From positions 4,200,249 to 4,264,248 of the forward strand of contig NZ_CP038799.1 of NCBI RefSeq assembly GCF_012223425.1: a DNA stretch of 64,000 nucleotides, given 5' to 3'. The position numbers were made by a program, and so were the translations under genes. Positions 42,207 to 51,340 of this stretch are shown one piece after another; position 1 is the stretch's first letter; each line of letters begins with the position of its first letter. The stretch is from Mycolicibacterium frederiksbergense. Its GTDB lineage: Bacteria; Actinomycetota; Actinomycetes; Mycobacteriales; Mycobacteriaceae. The notes below the pieces were generated by a model that had not been told where the DNA came from, ran no database searches, and saw nothing but the letters and a program-made list of their open reading frames with translations.

Positions 42207-43757
42207 TCACCCGTTGACGAGGTTGTTCTCCCGCGTGCTGTTGTCCAGGGGTTGGCCCCTCATCACCAGCATGTGCAGTCCCGCTCCCAGCGCGGCGCCG
42301 AACACCCAGGCGAAGCCGGCCAGCGAATGCAGGGCGGGGGTCCACACCGCGGCGATCGCGAACACTGCCGACAGCCCGAACGCGCACAGCGCCCGGACAT
42401 TCCAGCCCTTGGTGAAGTAGTAGGTGCCTGCCGGATCCGCCGAGTAGAGCTCCTGGATCTGGAGTTTCTGCTTCCGGAGCAAGTAGAAGTCGGCGATCAT
42501 GATGCCGTACAGCGGTGCCAGTACCGCTCCGAGCGTATCGACGAACTTGGGCAGCCCGGCGTTGCCGATCACCGACACCCACAGCGCGCCGATGATGAAA
42601 CCCAGCCCCGCCGTGATGAATCCGGCGATCTTGAAGTTCAGCTTCGAGGGCTTCAGGTTGACGATGTCGTATACCGGCGGGATGAAGTTCGCCACCAGAT
42701 TGATCCCGACCGTGGCGATGAAGAAGGTGACGGCGGCCAGGATGCTCAGCCACACGTTGCCGACCTGACCGACGATATCGGCCGGATTCGTCAGCGGTTC
42801 GCCCTGACCGTCCTGGAAGACGATGTAGGCACCCGCGGTGATGAACAGTGACAGGAACGTGAAGAAGGTGAGGCTGACGGGTAGGCCCAACAGGTTTCCG
42901 CGTCGCATCTCCTTGTCGCTGCGCGTGAAACGGGCGAAGTCACCGAAGTTGATGATCACTGCGGCGAAGTAGGCGATCATGGTGCCGACCACGGCGAAGA
43001 ACGCGCTGACCGCCGCGAGACCTTGCTTCTCACCGGCGAAGAGGTCCCCGACCGAGCTCAGCAATCCCGAACCTGCCTGCCACCAGATGGCGACGAGCAG
43101 CAGGATCATCACGCCGTAGACAGCGGGTCCGGCGAAGTTCAGGAACTTGACGATGCCGTCGAGTCCGCGGACGAACAGCCAGATCTGGAATGCGGCGACC
43201 ACCGTGTAGGACACCCAGTCGACCCACGTCATACCGAGGAAGGTCCCCGTCGGCGCGGCCCCCAGCACGGCATTGATGGCCAACGCGACCGCGGTGGAGG
43301 CGAAATAGGTCTGCGCCCCGTACCAGAAGATCGCCACGATCCCCCGCACCGTGGCCGGGAACATCGCGCCACGCACACCCATCGAGGCGCGCGCGATCAC
43401 CGGGTACGGCACGCCGTACTGGACGCTGGGGCGGCCCGACAGATTGACGAAGACCATGACCAGGGCGCCGGCCAGGATGATCGCGGCGATGACGAACCAG
43501 CCGTTGATACCTGCCGTGATGAACAGGCTGGCGGCCAGTGTGTAGCCCGCCAGGCTCTGCACATCGTTGGTCCAGATGTTGAAGATCTCGAACCAGCCCC
43601 ATTTTCGCGCCGAGGGCGGCGTCGGTGCGAGTTCGTCGTTGTGCAGCGACCCGTCGACGGACGCGATGACGAAGTCGTGGTCGACGTAGGCCGCCGACGG
43701 GGACGCTGAGGTGATGCCGGCGGGTGGATGCACCCCGGCCGGGAGTTCGTCGGCCAT
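42207..43757 (-). CDS. NCS1-family nucleobase/hydantoin transporter
   Basis: Membrane protein of 516 aa with about twelve helices. Signature parts are FEIFNIWTNDVQSLAGYTLAA (helix 1), GVPYPVIARASMGVRGA (the substrate-site break), WYGAQTYF, and NFGDFARFTRSDKEM. It belongs to the nucleobase:cation symporter-1 group, which imports cytosine, allantoin, uracil or hydantoins; the exact substrate cannot be read. The neighbouring TetR gene faces the same way, 179 bp upstream. No catabolic enzymes for nucleobases lie near. Confidence 0.88.
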   Translation of the reverse strand: MADELPAGVHPPAGITSASPSAAYVDHDFVIASVDGSLHNDELAPTPPSARKWGWFEIFNIWTNDVQSLAGYTLAASLFITAGINGWFVIAAIILAGALVMVFVNLSGRPSVQYGVPYPVIARASMGVRGAMFPATVRGIVAIFWYGAQTYFASTAVALAINAVLGAAPTGTFLGMTWVDWVSYTVVAAFQIWLFVRGLDGIVKFLNFAGPAVYGVMILLLVAIWWQAGSGLLSSVGDLFAGEKQGLAAVSAFFAVVGTMIAYFAAVIINFGDFARFTRSDKEMRRGNLLGLPVSLTFFTFLSLFITAGAYIVFQDGQGEPLTNPADIVGQVGNVWLSILAAVTFFIATVGINLVANFIPPVYDIVNLKPSKLNFKIAGFITAGLGFIIGALWVSVIGNAGLPKFVDTLGAVLAPLYGIMIADFYLLRKQKLQIQELYSADPAGTYYFTKGWNVRALCAFGLSAVFAIAAVWTPALHSLAGFAWVFGAALGAGLHMLVMRGQPLDNSTRENNLVNG

Positions 43758-43936
43758 CTATGTTCCTCCAATTGGCGCCCGGGCCCGTGCGCGGCCTTCC
43801 CGCGGCACGCCCTCCGCGTCTCACGCTAGGAACGTGCTGTGTCCGGCGCGTGCACCTGAGGTTTCCGGAGCGTTTCGACCCCTCCGGGTGTGGATTCCTG
43901 TCGCGGGTGCGCGGCGTGGGCTCGTCCGCGCCGCGA

Positions 43937-44536
43937 TCACACTGCGGGATCGCTGCGCAGCGCCGGGATCAGATACCGCCGGACATGGGTGAGCAGCTGC
44001 GCCGAATCGGTCGGATCCAACGTGTCGCCCGGCACGGTCGCCAACGAAATCACAATGCGGGCAACCCACTCGGAAGCTTCGGCGACGACGATGTGGGCGT
44101 GGATCTCGCCGTTGTCCCGTGCGGCGATCAGGTAGCGCGACCAGAACCCGGCGAGATCGGGAACCAGGCCCTGCACCCCGGCGCCGGCGCAGGCGGCGAA
44201 CTCCTCGGGCTCGTCGACGCGCAGCTTCATCAACAGGGCGCCCGGATCGTCATAGGCGGTCCGGCCGTGCCGGATCCCCGCGACGATCTGCTGGTCGAGT
44301 CCCTGGATCTCTTCCAGGACGGCGTGGGCCTGTGACCAGTACACCTCGTTGAGGCGCACGATCGCGGCGCCGAGCAGCGTGACCTTGTCCGGGAAGTGCC
44401 GGTAGAGCCAACCTCGCGACACACCGGCGGTCTCGGCCACCTCCGAGACGGTGGTGGCCCGGATGCCCTTGGCGTGCAGGCAGGCCTCGGCCGCATCGAT
44501 CAGGCGATCGCGGACGGTGGCCGTGCTGGTCGGCAC
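43937..44536 (-). CDS. TetR-family regulator
   Basis: Repressor of 199 aa: helix-turn-helix DAAEACLHAKGIRATTVSEVAETAGVSRGWLYRHFPDKV, then a helical ligand domain. It is divergent from the acyl-CoA ligase at 44680, and the 143-bp gap holds the inverted repeat 44581-44602, so control of that ligase is likely; the NCS1 gene downstream on the same strand may also be under it. The start ATG at 44536 has GGAGCCCGC upstream. Confidence 0.87.
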   Translation of the reverse strand: MPTSTATVRDRLIDAAEACLHAKGIRATTVSEVAETAGVSRGWLYRHFPDKVTLLGAAIVRLNEVYWSQAHAVLEEIQGLDQQIVAGIRHGRTAYDDPGALLMKLRVDEPEEFAACAGAGVQGLVPDLAGFWSRYLIAARDNGEIHAHIVVAEASEWVARIVISLATVPGDTLDPTDSAQLLTHVRRYLIPALRSDPAV

Positions 44537-44580
44537 TTTGCGGGCTCCTCGGCGGTGGGGATCTGCGGATTAGCAGACGT

Positions 44581-44602
44581 GTTGTTGCATTCTGCCAACA
44601 AC
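44581..44602. promoter_or_regulatory. Candidate TetR operator
   Basis: GTTGTTG (44581-44587), 8-nt spacer, CAACAAC (44596-44602), exact inverted arms, in the gap between divergent TetR and acyl-CoA ligase genes. The site is 45 bp from the TetR start and 78 bp from the ligase start, a usual place for an operator shared by both promoters. Confidence 0.55.
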
Positions 44603-44679
44603 CCCACCGATACCGTGGAGCAGGCCGTCAATGGTAGACAGTCTGCAGAATCTGTTCACCGAAACGGAGGTGCCCGGGT

Positions 44680-46257
44680 ATGGCGGACACACTGCAGCAA
44701 CTGCTGCGCACCCGAGCCGATCTGGACACCGCCGCGGTGAAATACGGCGATCGCGTCTGGACGTGGCGCGAACACATCGCCGACGCCGGCCGCCAGGCCG
44801 CCGCACTCATCGCGCTCGCCGACCCCGCGCGACCGCTGCACGTCGGCGCGCTGCTGGGCAATTCCCCGCGGATGCTCACCGCACTGGCCGCCGCCGGGCT
44901 CGGCGGTTATGTGCTGTGTGGCATCAACACCACCCGCCGCGGGCCGGCCCTGGCCCGTGACATCGCCAAGGTCGACACCCAGATCCTGCTCACCGACGAC
45001 GAGCATCGTCACCTGCTCGAGGAGGTGGATCTGCCGGGTGTCACGGTGATCGACACGACCGGGCAACGGTGGGCACAGCTGCTCGCCGAGGCCCCGGAGC
45101 TCACCCCGCACCGCGAATGCGCGCCGGATGACACGTTCATGATGATCTTCACCTCGGGCACCAGCGGCGAACCCAAGGCCGTCGAGGTGCCGCATTCGAC
45201 GGTGCTGTTCGCCGGCAGCGCCCTGGTGCAACGCTACGAGCTGAGCGATCAGGACACCTGCTACCTGGCCATGCCGCTGTTTCACTCCAACGCCGTCTAC
45301 GCGGGGTGGAGCGTGGCGCTCGGTGCGGGTGCGGCGATGGCCCCCGCGACGTTCTCCGCATCGTCGTTCCTGCCCGACATCCGCCGCTACGGCGCCACCT
45401 ACATGAACTACGTCGGCAAGCCGCTGGCCTACATCCTGGCCACCGCCGAAGGCCCCGACGACGCCGATAACCCGCTGCGCGTCGCCTTCGGCAACGAGGC
45501 CGCCGACCGTGATATCGAGGCGTTCGGCCGACGATTCGGTTGCACGGTGTGGGATGGGTTCGGGTCCACCGAGACCGCCGTCATCATCACCCGACTGGAG
45601 AACTGCCCGGCCGGCTCGATCGGTCAGGGCTTCCCGGGAGTCGCGATCTACAACTCGGAGACCGGCCAGGAATGTGAGGTCGCCCGTTTCGACGCTCATG
45701 GCGCCCTCCTGAACGCCGACGCCGCGACGGGGGAGTTGGTCAACGCAGGCGGCAGCGGGTTGTTCCGCGGCTACTACAACGATCCGGACGCCACCGGTGA
45801 ACGGCTGCGCGGCGGCATCTACTGGTCCGGGGACCTGGCCTATCGTGATGCGGACGGCTGGATCTATCTGGCCGGCCGCACGGCGGACTGGATGCGTGTC
45901 GACGGGGAGAACCTGACGACGGCACCGATCGAACGGATCCTGCTGCGACTGGACGCGATCAACCGGGTCGCGGTCTACCCCGTTCCCGACGAGCACGTCG
46001 GCGATCAGGTGATGGCGGCCATGGTGCTGCAGGACGGCGCGGAGCTCACCCCCGCGGCGTTCGCCGAGTTCCTCGCCGCCCAGGCCGACCTGTCGCCGAA
46101 GGCGCGGCCCCGCTACGTCTGGATCGCCGACGATTTGCCGAGCACCGCGACCAACAAGATCTTGAAACGCGAACTCATCGCCCTCGGGACCGCACCGCAC
46201 GGCAGGTGCCTCTGGAAACGCGACGGTCAGACGTACACACCGCTGACCCGGGAATAG
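44680..46257 (+). CDS. Acyl-CoA synthetase (FadD1/FadD17-like)
   Basis: ANL-family ligase of 525 aa. The ATP-binding P-loop is IFTSGTSGEPKAVE (near residue 155), followed by GFGSTE, YWSGDLAYRD and the final Lys in TATNKILKRELI. It activates a carboxylic acid as acyl-AMP and then as CoA ester. The relatively short form and the LFHSNAVYAGW motif are like the FadD1/FadD17 group, one member of which is linked to steroid side-chain degradation, but substrate assignment needs phylogeny. A ribosome site (AACGGAGG) precedes the ATG. Regulation by the divergent TetR is likely. Confidence 0.88.
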   Translation: MADTLQQLLRTRADLDTAAVKYGDRVWTWREHIADAGRQAAALIALADPARPLHVGALLGNSPRMLTALAAAGLGGYVLCGINTTRRGPALARDIAKVDTQILLTDDEHRHLLEEVDLPGVTVIDTTGQRWAQLLAEAPELTPHRECAPDDTFMMIFTSGTSGEPKAVEVPHSTVLFAGSALVQRYELSDQDTCYLAMPLFHSNAVYAGWSVALGAGAAMAPATFSASSFLPDIRRYGATYMNYVGKPLAYILATAEGPDDADNPLRVAFGNEAADRDIEAFGRRFGCTVWDGFGSTETAVIITRLENCPAGSIGQGFPGVAIYNSETGQECEVARFDAHGALLNADAATGELVNAGGSGLFRGYYNDPDATGERLRGGIYWSGDLAYRDADGWIYLAGRTADWMRVDGENLTTAPIERILLRLDAINRVAVYPVPDEHVGDQVMAAMVLQDGAELTPAAFAEFLAAQADLSPKARPRYVWIADDLPSTATNKILKRELIALGTAPHGRCLWKRDGQTYTPLTRE

Positions 46258-46395
46258 CAGCCGGTGGTGAGGCGTTTTCGCATTCGACGGTTGACCTGGC
46301 ATAATTCACCGTCGACCCTCGGTTCCGGTTCACGCTCGAAGACTCCCAGGTCTGGGCTCGGGCGACCCGGCGGCCAACGATTGCAGAGGAAAGCC

Positions 46396-46656
46396 ATGAA
46401 ATCGGGTATTCACCCCAACTACGCCGAGACCAATGTGGTCTGCGGCTGCGGTAACACGTTCACCACGCGCAGCACCAAGGACAACGGCCACATCGTGGTC
46501 GAGGTCTGCTCGCAGTGCCACCCGTTCTACACCGGCAAGCAGAAGATCCTCGACAGCGGCGGCCGCGTTGCCCGCTTCGAGAAGCGCTACGGCAAGCGCG
46601 CTGGGGCGGGCGCAGCGACGGAGAACGCAGAAGCCAAGGCTGCTGCAGACAACTAG
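46396..46656 (+). CDS. rpmE: Ribosomal protein L31 (zinc-binding type)
   Basis: Protein of 86 aa: MKSGIHPNYAETNVVCGCGN, with the four-cysteine zinc site made by C16, C18, C38 and C41 (CGC...CSQC), then HPFYTGKQKILD. Presence of all Cys marks the zinc form that is kept in zinc-replete cells. The ATG at 46396 is preferred to an open frame upstream; AGAGGAAAG is the ribosome site. A promoter with -10 TAATTC (46302-46307) leaves a leader of about 80 nt. It leads the rpmE-prfA-prmC-sua5-wecA series. Confidence 0.96.
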   Translation: MKSGIHPNYAETNVVCGCGNTFTTRSTKDNGHIVVEVCSQCHPFYTGKQKILDSGGRVARFEKRYGKRAGAGAATENAEAKAAADN

Positions 46657-46740
46657 CTGTCCCATCGGCGCCCGAACCTGGCACATGTGTCAGGACCGGG
46701 CGCCGATTTGCGTCTGCCGGCCGTTTCTTGAGGAGTCCAG

Positions 46741-47814
46741 GTGACCGATACCGCACCCGCGATCGAGGCGTTGCTCGCCGAGTGCGCCGACCTGGAGACC
46801 CAGCTCGCCGATCCCGCCCTGCATGGTGACGCCGGCGCGGCACGCCGCGTCGGAAAGCGGTTCGCGCAGGTCTCACCGATCGTCTCGACGTACCGCAAAC
46901 TGGAAGCCGCGCGCGGTGACCTGGAGGCCGCCCGCGAGCTGGCCGCCGAGGACGAGGCCTTTGCCGCCGAGGTGCCCGAGATCGAGGCGCGGGTTGCCGA
47001 GCTCGACAACCGGCTGACCGATCTGCTCGCCCCACGCGATCCACACGACGCCGACGATGTCGTGCTCGAGGTCAAATCCGGTGAGGGCGGCGAGGAATCG
47101 GCACTGTTCGCCTCCGACCTGGCTCGCATGTACATCCGCTACGCCGAGCGGCACGGCTGGACGGTCACCGTGCTCGACGAGACATGGTCGGACCTCGGCG
47201 GTTACAAGGACGCCACCATCACCATCGCCAGCAAGGGCGATTCCGCCGACGGCGTGTGGTCGCGGATGAAGTTCGAGGGCGGGGTGCACCGCGTGCAGCG
47301 TGTGCCCGTCACCGAATCCCAGGGCCGGGTGCACACCTCGGCTGCCGGCGTGCTCGTCTACCCCGAGCCCGACGACGTCGAGGCCGTCCAGATCGACGAG
47401 TCCGATCTGCGCATCGACGTCTACCGCTCCTCGGGCAAGGGCGGGCAGGGCGTCAACACCACCGACTCCGCGGTCCGGATCACCCACCTGCCCACCGGCA
47501 TCGTCGTCACCTGCCAGAACGAGCGCAGCCAGCTGCAGAACAAGGCGCGCGCCATGGTGGTGCTCGCCGCCCGGCTACAGGCACTCGCCGAGGAGCAGGC
47601 CTCGGCGGACGCGTCGGCGGACCGGGCCAGCCAGATCCGTACCGTGGACCGTAGCGAGCGGATCCGCACCTACAACTACCCCGAGAACCGGATCGCCGAC
47701 CACCGCATCAACTTCAAGTCGCACAACCTCGATCAGGTGCTCGACGGCGATATGGATGCGCTGCTGGACGCACTTGCGGCCGCCGACAAGCAGGCGCGGC
47801 TCCAACAGGCGTGA
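46741..47814 (+). CDS. prfA: Peptide chain release factor 1
   Basis: Protein of 357 aa that ends translation at UAA and UAG. The GGQ motif is in SSGKGGQGVNTTDSAVR, and the PxT-type tripeptide region lies in RVPVTESQGRVHTS (codon recognition). Complete in length. The GTG at 46741 has GAGGAG at 46730-46735. The stop overlaps the prmC start by 1 bp, coupling it to the enzyme that methylates its GGQ glutamine. Confidence 0.97.
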   Translation: MTDTAPAIEALLAECADLETQLADPALHGDAGAARRVGKRFAQVSPIVSTYRKLEAARGDLEAARELAAEDEAFAAEVPEIEARVAELDNRLTDLLAPRDPHDADDVVLEVKSGEGGEESALFASDLARMYIRYAERHGWTVTVLDETWSDLGGYKDATITIASKGDSADGVWSRMKFEGGVHRVQRVPVTESQGRVHTSAAGVLVYPEPDDVEAVQIDESDLRIDVYRSSGKGGQGVNTTDSAVRITHLPTGIVVTCQNERSQLQNKARAMVVLAARLQALAEEQASADASADRASQIRTVDRSERIRTYNYPENRIADHRINFKSHNLDQVLDGDMDALLDALAAADKQARLQQA

Positions 47815-48647
47815 TGAACGCGTTGCAGCAAGCGATCTCGGATGCGGCCACCGTGCTCGCCACCGCGGGCATCGACTCCGCGCGCGCCGATGCCGAACAG
47901 CTGGCCGCCCATGTGCTCGGCGTCGACCGCGGGCGGCTGATGTTCGCCGATCCCGAACCCCGGGTCCTGGACGAATTCCGCACCCTCGTCGGGCAGCGCG
48001 CGCTGCGAATCCCGTTGCAGCACTTGTTGGGTACCGCCGTCTTCGGTCCGCTGACCCTGGCCGTCGGGCCCGGGGTGTTCATCCCGCGGCCCGAGACCGA
48101 GGCGCTGCTGGAGTGGGCGCAGACAGTCCCCGTCCGCCCGGGCGGCGTGATCGTGGACCTGTGTTCGGGTTCGGGCGCGCTCGCGCTCGCACTTGCGCGC
48201 TACCGCCCCGATGCCCGTGTCATCGCGGTGGAGCGGTCCGAGGAGGCGCTGCGCTACGCCCGCGCCAATGCGGACGGAACGACGGTGGAGTTGCTGCACG
48301 CCGATGTCACCGACCGCGATGTGCTGGCCGACCTCACCGGCCAGGTTGATTTGGTGGTCGCGAACCCGCCCTATATCCCTGACGGTGCAGAGCTGGAACC
48401 AGAAGTGGCAGAACATGATCCGCGCGCCGCGCTATTCGGTGGCCCGGACGGGATGGCCGTCATCGAGCCGATCGTCGAGCTGGTCTCCCGGCTGCTGCGG
48501 CCCGGCGGGCAGGTGGGGGTCGAACATGACGACACCACGTCGGTGGCCACCGTCGAACTCTTCGGTGCCGCCGGCGTCTTCACCGGTGTCGCGGCACGCC
48601 GCGACCTGGCCGGTCGACGCCGGTTCGTCACCGCGGTGAGAAGCTGA
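47814..48647 (+). CDS. prmC: Release factor glutamine methyltransferase
   Basis: SAM-dependent enzyme of 277 aa that methylates the Gln of GGQ in release factors. The catalytic NPPY motif is at residues 184-187, motif I is DLCSGSGALAL, and FIPRPETE marks the N-terminal link. The ATG at 47814 shares its A with the prfA stop; a GTG 3 bp earlier is possible. Context with prfA is the classic pairing. Confidence 0.96.
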   Translation: MNALQQAISDAATVLATAGIDSARADAEQLAAHVLGVDRGRLMFADPEPRVLDEFRTLVGQRALRIPLQHLLGTAVFGPLTLAVGPGVFIPRPETEALLEWAQTVPVRPGGVIVDLCSGSGALALALARYRPDARVIAVERSEEALRYARANADGTTVELLHADVTDRDVLADLTGQVDLVVANPPYIPDGAELEPEVAEHDPRAALFGGPDGMAVIEPIVELVSRLLRPGGQVGVEHDDTTSVATVELFGAAGVFTGVAARRDLAGRRRFVTAVRS

Positions 48648-48684
48648 GTGGTATGAGAGGCGACGAGCGCTTGGGCGGGGAGTC

Positions 48685-49362
48685 ATGACACAACTCTTCG
48701 ACTGCGCGGACCCCGAACAACGGGCGACCGGGCTCATGTCGGCGATCAGCGCCGTCAAGGGTGGGGGACTGGTCGTGCTGCCCACCGACACCGTCTACGG
48801 CATCGGTGCGGACGCCTTCAACAGCGAAGCGGTGGCCGCGTTGCTCGCGGCCAAGAACCGGGGCCGCGATATGCCGGTCGGTGTGCTCGTCGGCTCCTGG
48901 CACACCATCGACGGGTTGGTCTATGCGGTGCCGCCCGCCGCGCGCGAACTCATCCAGGCGTTCTGGCCGGGCGCGCTGAGCCTGGTGGTGCGGCATGCGC
49001 CGTCGCTGCACTGGGACCTCGGCGACGCAGGAGGCACCGTCATGTTGCGCATGCCGCTGCAGCCGGTGGCCATCGAACTGCTGCGCGAGGTCGGCCCGAT
49101 GGCCGTCTCCAGCGCGAACGTCTCCGGGCAGCCGGCCGCGGTCACCGCCGCGGACGCGCAGGCTCAGCTGGGTGCGCGGGTCGAGGTCTACCTCGACGGG
49201 GGCCCGTCGCCGCAGGGCGCGGCCTCGACGATCGTGGACGTGTCCGGTCCGCAGCCGCGGGTGCTGCGCGAAGGGCCCGTCTCGGTCGCCGACGTCGCCC
49301 GCGTGCTCGGCGTGGAAGCCCAAGCCCTCACACCCGAGGACGCCCGTGGGACCACCCCTTAG
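48685..49362 (+). CDS. L-threonylcarbamoyladenylate synthase (Sua5/YrdC family)
   Basis: Protein of 225 aa that makes threonylcarbamoyl-AMP from threonine, bicarbonate and ATP for the t6A modification of tRNAs reading ANN codons. Marks: GGGLVVLPTDTVYGIGADA, KNRGRDMPVGVLVGSW, PGALSLVV, and SSANVSGQPA. Only the YrdC domain is present, with a short tail instead of the full Sua5 domain. GGGGAG precedes the ATG. It sits 37 bp after prmC. Confidence 0.92.
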   Translation: MTQLFDCADPEQRATGLMSAISAVKGGGLVVLPTDTVYGIGADAFNSEAVAALLAAKNRGRDMPVGVLVGSWHTIDGLVYAVPPAARELIQAFWPGALSLVVRHAPSLHWDLGDAGGTVMLRMPLQPVAIELLREVGPMAVSSANVSGQPAAVTAADAQAQLGARVEVYLDGGPSPQGAASTIVDVSGPQPRVLREGPVSVADVARVLGVEAQALTPEDARGTTP

Positions 49363-49392
49363 GCCCCAGCCAATTCGCGTACGGTTCAGCAC

Positions 49393-50583
49393 GTGGTGAG
49401 CGAATCGGTCTGGATGGCTGACGGTCTGCTCGCCCTGTCGGACCGCGGCGCCGGTGTCCCGCTGCGCGAACTCGCGCTCGTCGGGCTCACCGCCGCGATC
49501 ATCACCTACTTCGCGACCGGTTGGGTGCGGGTGTTCGCCATCCGGGTCGGCGCGGTCGCCTACCCGCGCGAACGCGATGTGCACGTCCAGCCGATCCCAC
49601 GGATGGGTGGATTGGCCATGTACATCGGCGTGGCCGCCGCGGTGCTACTCGCCTCCCAGTTGCCCGCCCTCAACCGTGGGTTCGTCTACTCGACCGGCAT
49701 GCCCGCGGTGGTGGTCGCAGGCGGACTCATCATGCTGGTGGGCCTCATCGACGACCGGTGGGGTCTGGACTCGCTGACCAAGTTCGCCGGCCAGATCACC
49801 GCCGCCAGCGTGCTGGTCACCATGGGCGTGGCATGGAGCGTGCTGTACATCCCGTTCGGTGGCGTCGGCACCATCGTGCTGGACCAGGTCACCTCGATCC
49901 TGCTCACCTTGGCGTTGACGGTTTCGATCGTCAACGCCATGAACTTCATCGACGGTCTCGATGGGCTGGCCGCCGGGCTCGGCCTGATCACGGCGCTCGC
50001 CATCTGCATCTTCTCGGTGGGCCTGCTCCGCGATCACGGGGGCGATGTGCTGTTCTACCCGCCGGCCATGATCTCGGTGGTGCTCGCCGGTGCGTGCCTG
50101 GGCTTCCTGCCGCACAACTTTCATCGCGCCAAGATCTTCATGGGCGACTCGGGTTCGATGCTGATCGGCCTGATGCTCGCCGCGGCCTCGACGACGGCGG
50201 CCGGCCCCATATCGCAGACCGCCTACGGGGCGCGCGATGTGTTCGCGTTGCTGTCGCCGTTCCTGTTGGTCGTGGCGGTGATGTTCGTGCCCGCCCTGGA
50301 CACGCTGCTGGCGATCGTGCGCCGCACCCGCGCGGGTGTTCATTTCTCGACTCCGGACAAGATGCATCTGCATCATCGATTGCTGCAGATCGGGCATTCG
50401 CACCGCCGCGTCGTCCTGCTGATCTACATGTGGGTCAGCATCGTCGCACTGGGCGCGGCAAGCACGATCTTCTTCGATCCGCGCTACACCGGCGCGGTGA
50501 TGCTGGCCGCGATTCTGGTCGCCGGCGTGGTGACCCTGATACCACTGCTGCGGGGTCGAAACGGCGCGGTCGAAGACCCGTGA
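49393..50583 (+). CDS. wecA: Undecaprenyl/decaprenyl-phosphate GlcNAc-1-phosphate transferase
   Basis: Polytopic enzyme of 396 aa of the MraY/WecA family, which joins GlcNAc-1-phosphate to decaprenyl phosphate and so starts the linker unit of arabinogalactan. About eleven helices; motifs LIDDRWGLD, NAMNFIDGLDGLAAG, MGDSGSM, and the HLHHR loop are all present. The GTG at 49393 is used; a second GTG follows at 49396. The order sua5-wecA-atpI-atpB is that of other mycobacteria. Confidence 0.95.
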   Translation: MVSESVWMADGLLALSDRGAGVPLRELALVGLTAAIITYFATGWVRVFAIRVGAVAYPRERDVHVQPIPRMGGLAMYIGVAAAVLLASQLPALNRGFVYSTGMPAVVVAGGLIMLVGLIDDRWGLDSLTKFAGQITAASVLVTMGVAWSVLYIPFGGVGTIVLDQVTSILLTLALTVSIVNAMNFIDGLDGLAAGLGLITALAICIFSVGLLRDHGGDVLFYPPAMISVVLAGACLGFLPHNFHRAKIFMGDSGSMLIGLMLAAASTTAAGPISQTAYGARDVFALLSPFLLVVAVMFVPALDTLLAIVRRTRAGVHFSTPDKMHLHHRLLQIGHSHRRVVLLIYMWVSIVALGAASTIFFDPRYTGAVMLAAILVAGVVTLIPLLRGRNGAVEDP

Positions 50584-50865
50584 AAGCCGTTGTACGACAA
50601 AAAGTAGTAGGCCTGTTTTTGTGCCTCCTACCTTGTGGTACGGTTCTGCGCATAACCCGAAAACCTCGCGGGTTGCCGGCCCGGCCCATCGGTCCACCCG
50701 ACCGATCGGCGCCGATACACGACCGACAAAAGGGAGCTACCCCTTGGGTGATTCCAGCGCGCCCGCTGCCCTCCGATACTCTCGTCGGGCATGCACAGGA
50801 ATTTTGCAGTTTTCTGAGCTATTGCAGTTTTCGATCAGTACCCCCCTCGACGACGCGGGATTGAG
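50584..50865. promoter_or_regulatory. Leader and promoter region of the atp operon
   Basis: 282 bp without a gene. It contains an imperfect hairpin GTAGTAGGC (50604-50612) / GCCTCCTAC (50623-50631; 8 of 9 pairs) with a T-rich loop, then TACGGT and TAACCC as possible -10 boxes, and a C-rich stretch CCCCCCTCGACG just before the GTG of atpI. Exact transcription start cannot be placed. The hairpin could end the wecA transcript. Confidence 0.4.
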
Positions 50866-51330
50866 GTGAACGACGTGACGACGCCAGCGCATGATGCGCC
50901 CCTGGTGTTCCCTTCCGTCGCCTTCCGTCCGTTGCGGCTGCTGCTGATCTGCCTGGCGTTCACCGCAGTGGCCATCGCGGCCGCCGGATTCGTCGGCAAC
51001 ATCTTCTTCGGTGTGTTCTTCGGGATCGGGCTCGCTCTCGGTTTGCTCAACGCGCTGCTGGTGCGCCGAGCGGTCGAGTCGATCACGATGGAGGACCACC
51101 CCCTCAAGAAGAAAATGGCCATAAACTCCGCGATGCGGCTGCTGATCATCACCGCGATCGCACTGGCGGTGGCACTGTTTTTCAAGGAACACGGCGGTAT
51201 TGCCGTGCTGTTCGGGCTCGCGATCTTCCAGGGTCTGTTGGTGTTGAGCACCAGCATCCCGGTCATGCGGAAGATCCGCGCCAACGGTTTGGACGTCGAG
51301 GGCGTCTCCACATCGGATTCGAAGGATTGA
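50866..51330 (+). CDS. atpI: ATP synthase protein I
   Basis: Small membrane protein of 154 aa with four hydrophobic helices (about residues 22-45, 48-66, 85-105, 112-130). It matches the AtpI-like protein placed ahead of the atp genes in mycobacteria, thought to help assemble the c-ring. The start GTG at 50866 follows GGGATTGAG; another GTG at 50875 is possible. It ends 10 bp before atpB. Confidence 0.82.
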   Translation: MNDVTTPAHDAPLVFPSVAFRPLRLLLICLAFTAVAIAAAGFVGNIFFGVFFGIGLALGLLNALLVRRAVESITMEDHPLKKKMAINSAMRLLIITAIALAVALFFKEHGGIAVLFGLAIFQGLLVLSTSIPVMRKIRANGLDVEGVSTSDSKD

Positions 51331-51340
51331 GCTGACCCGA

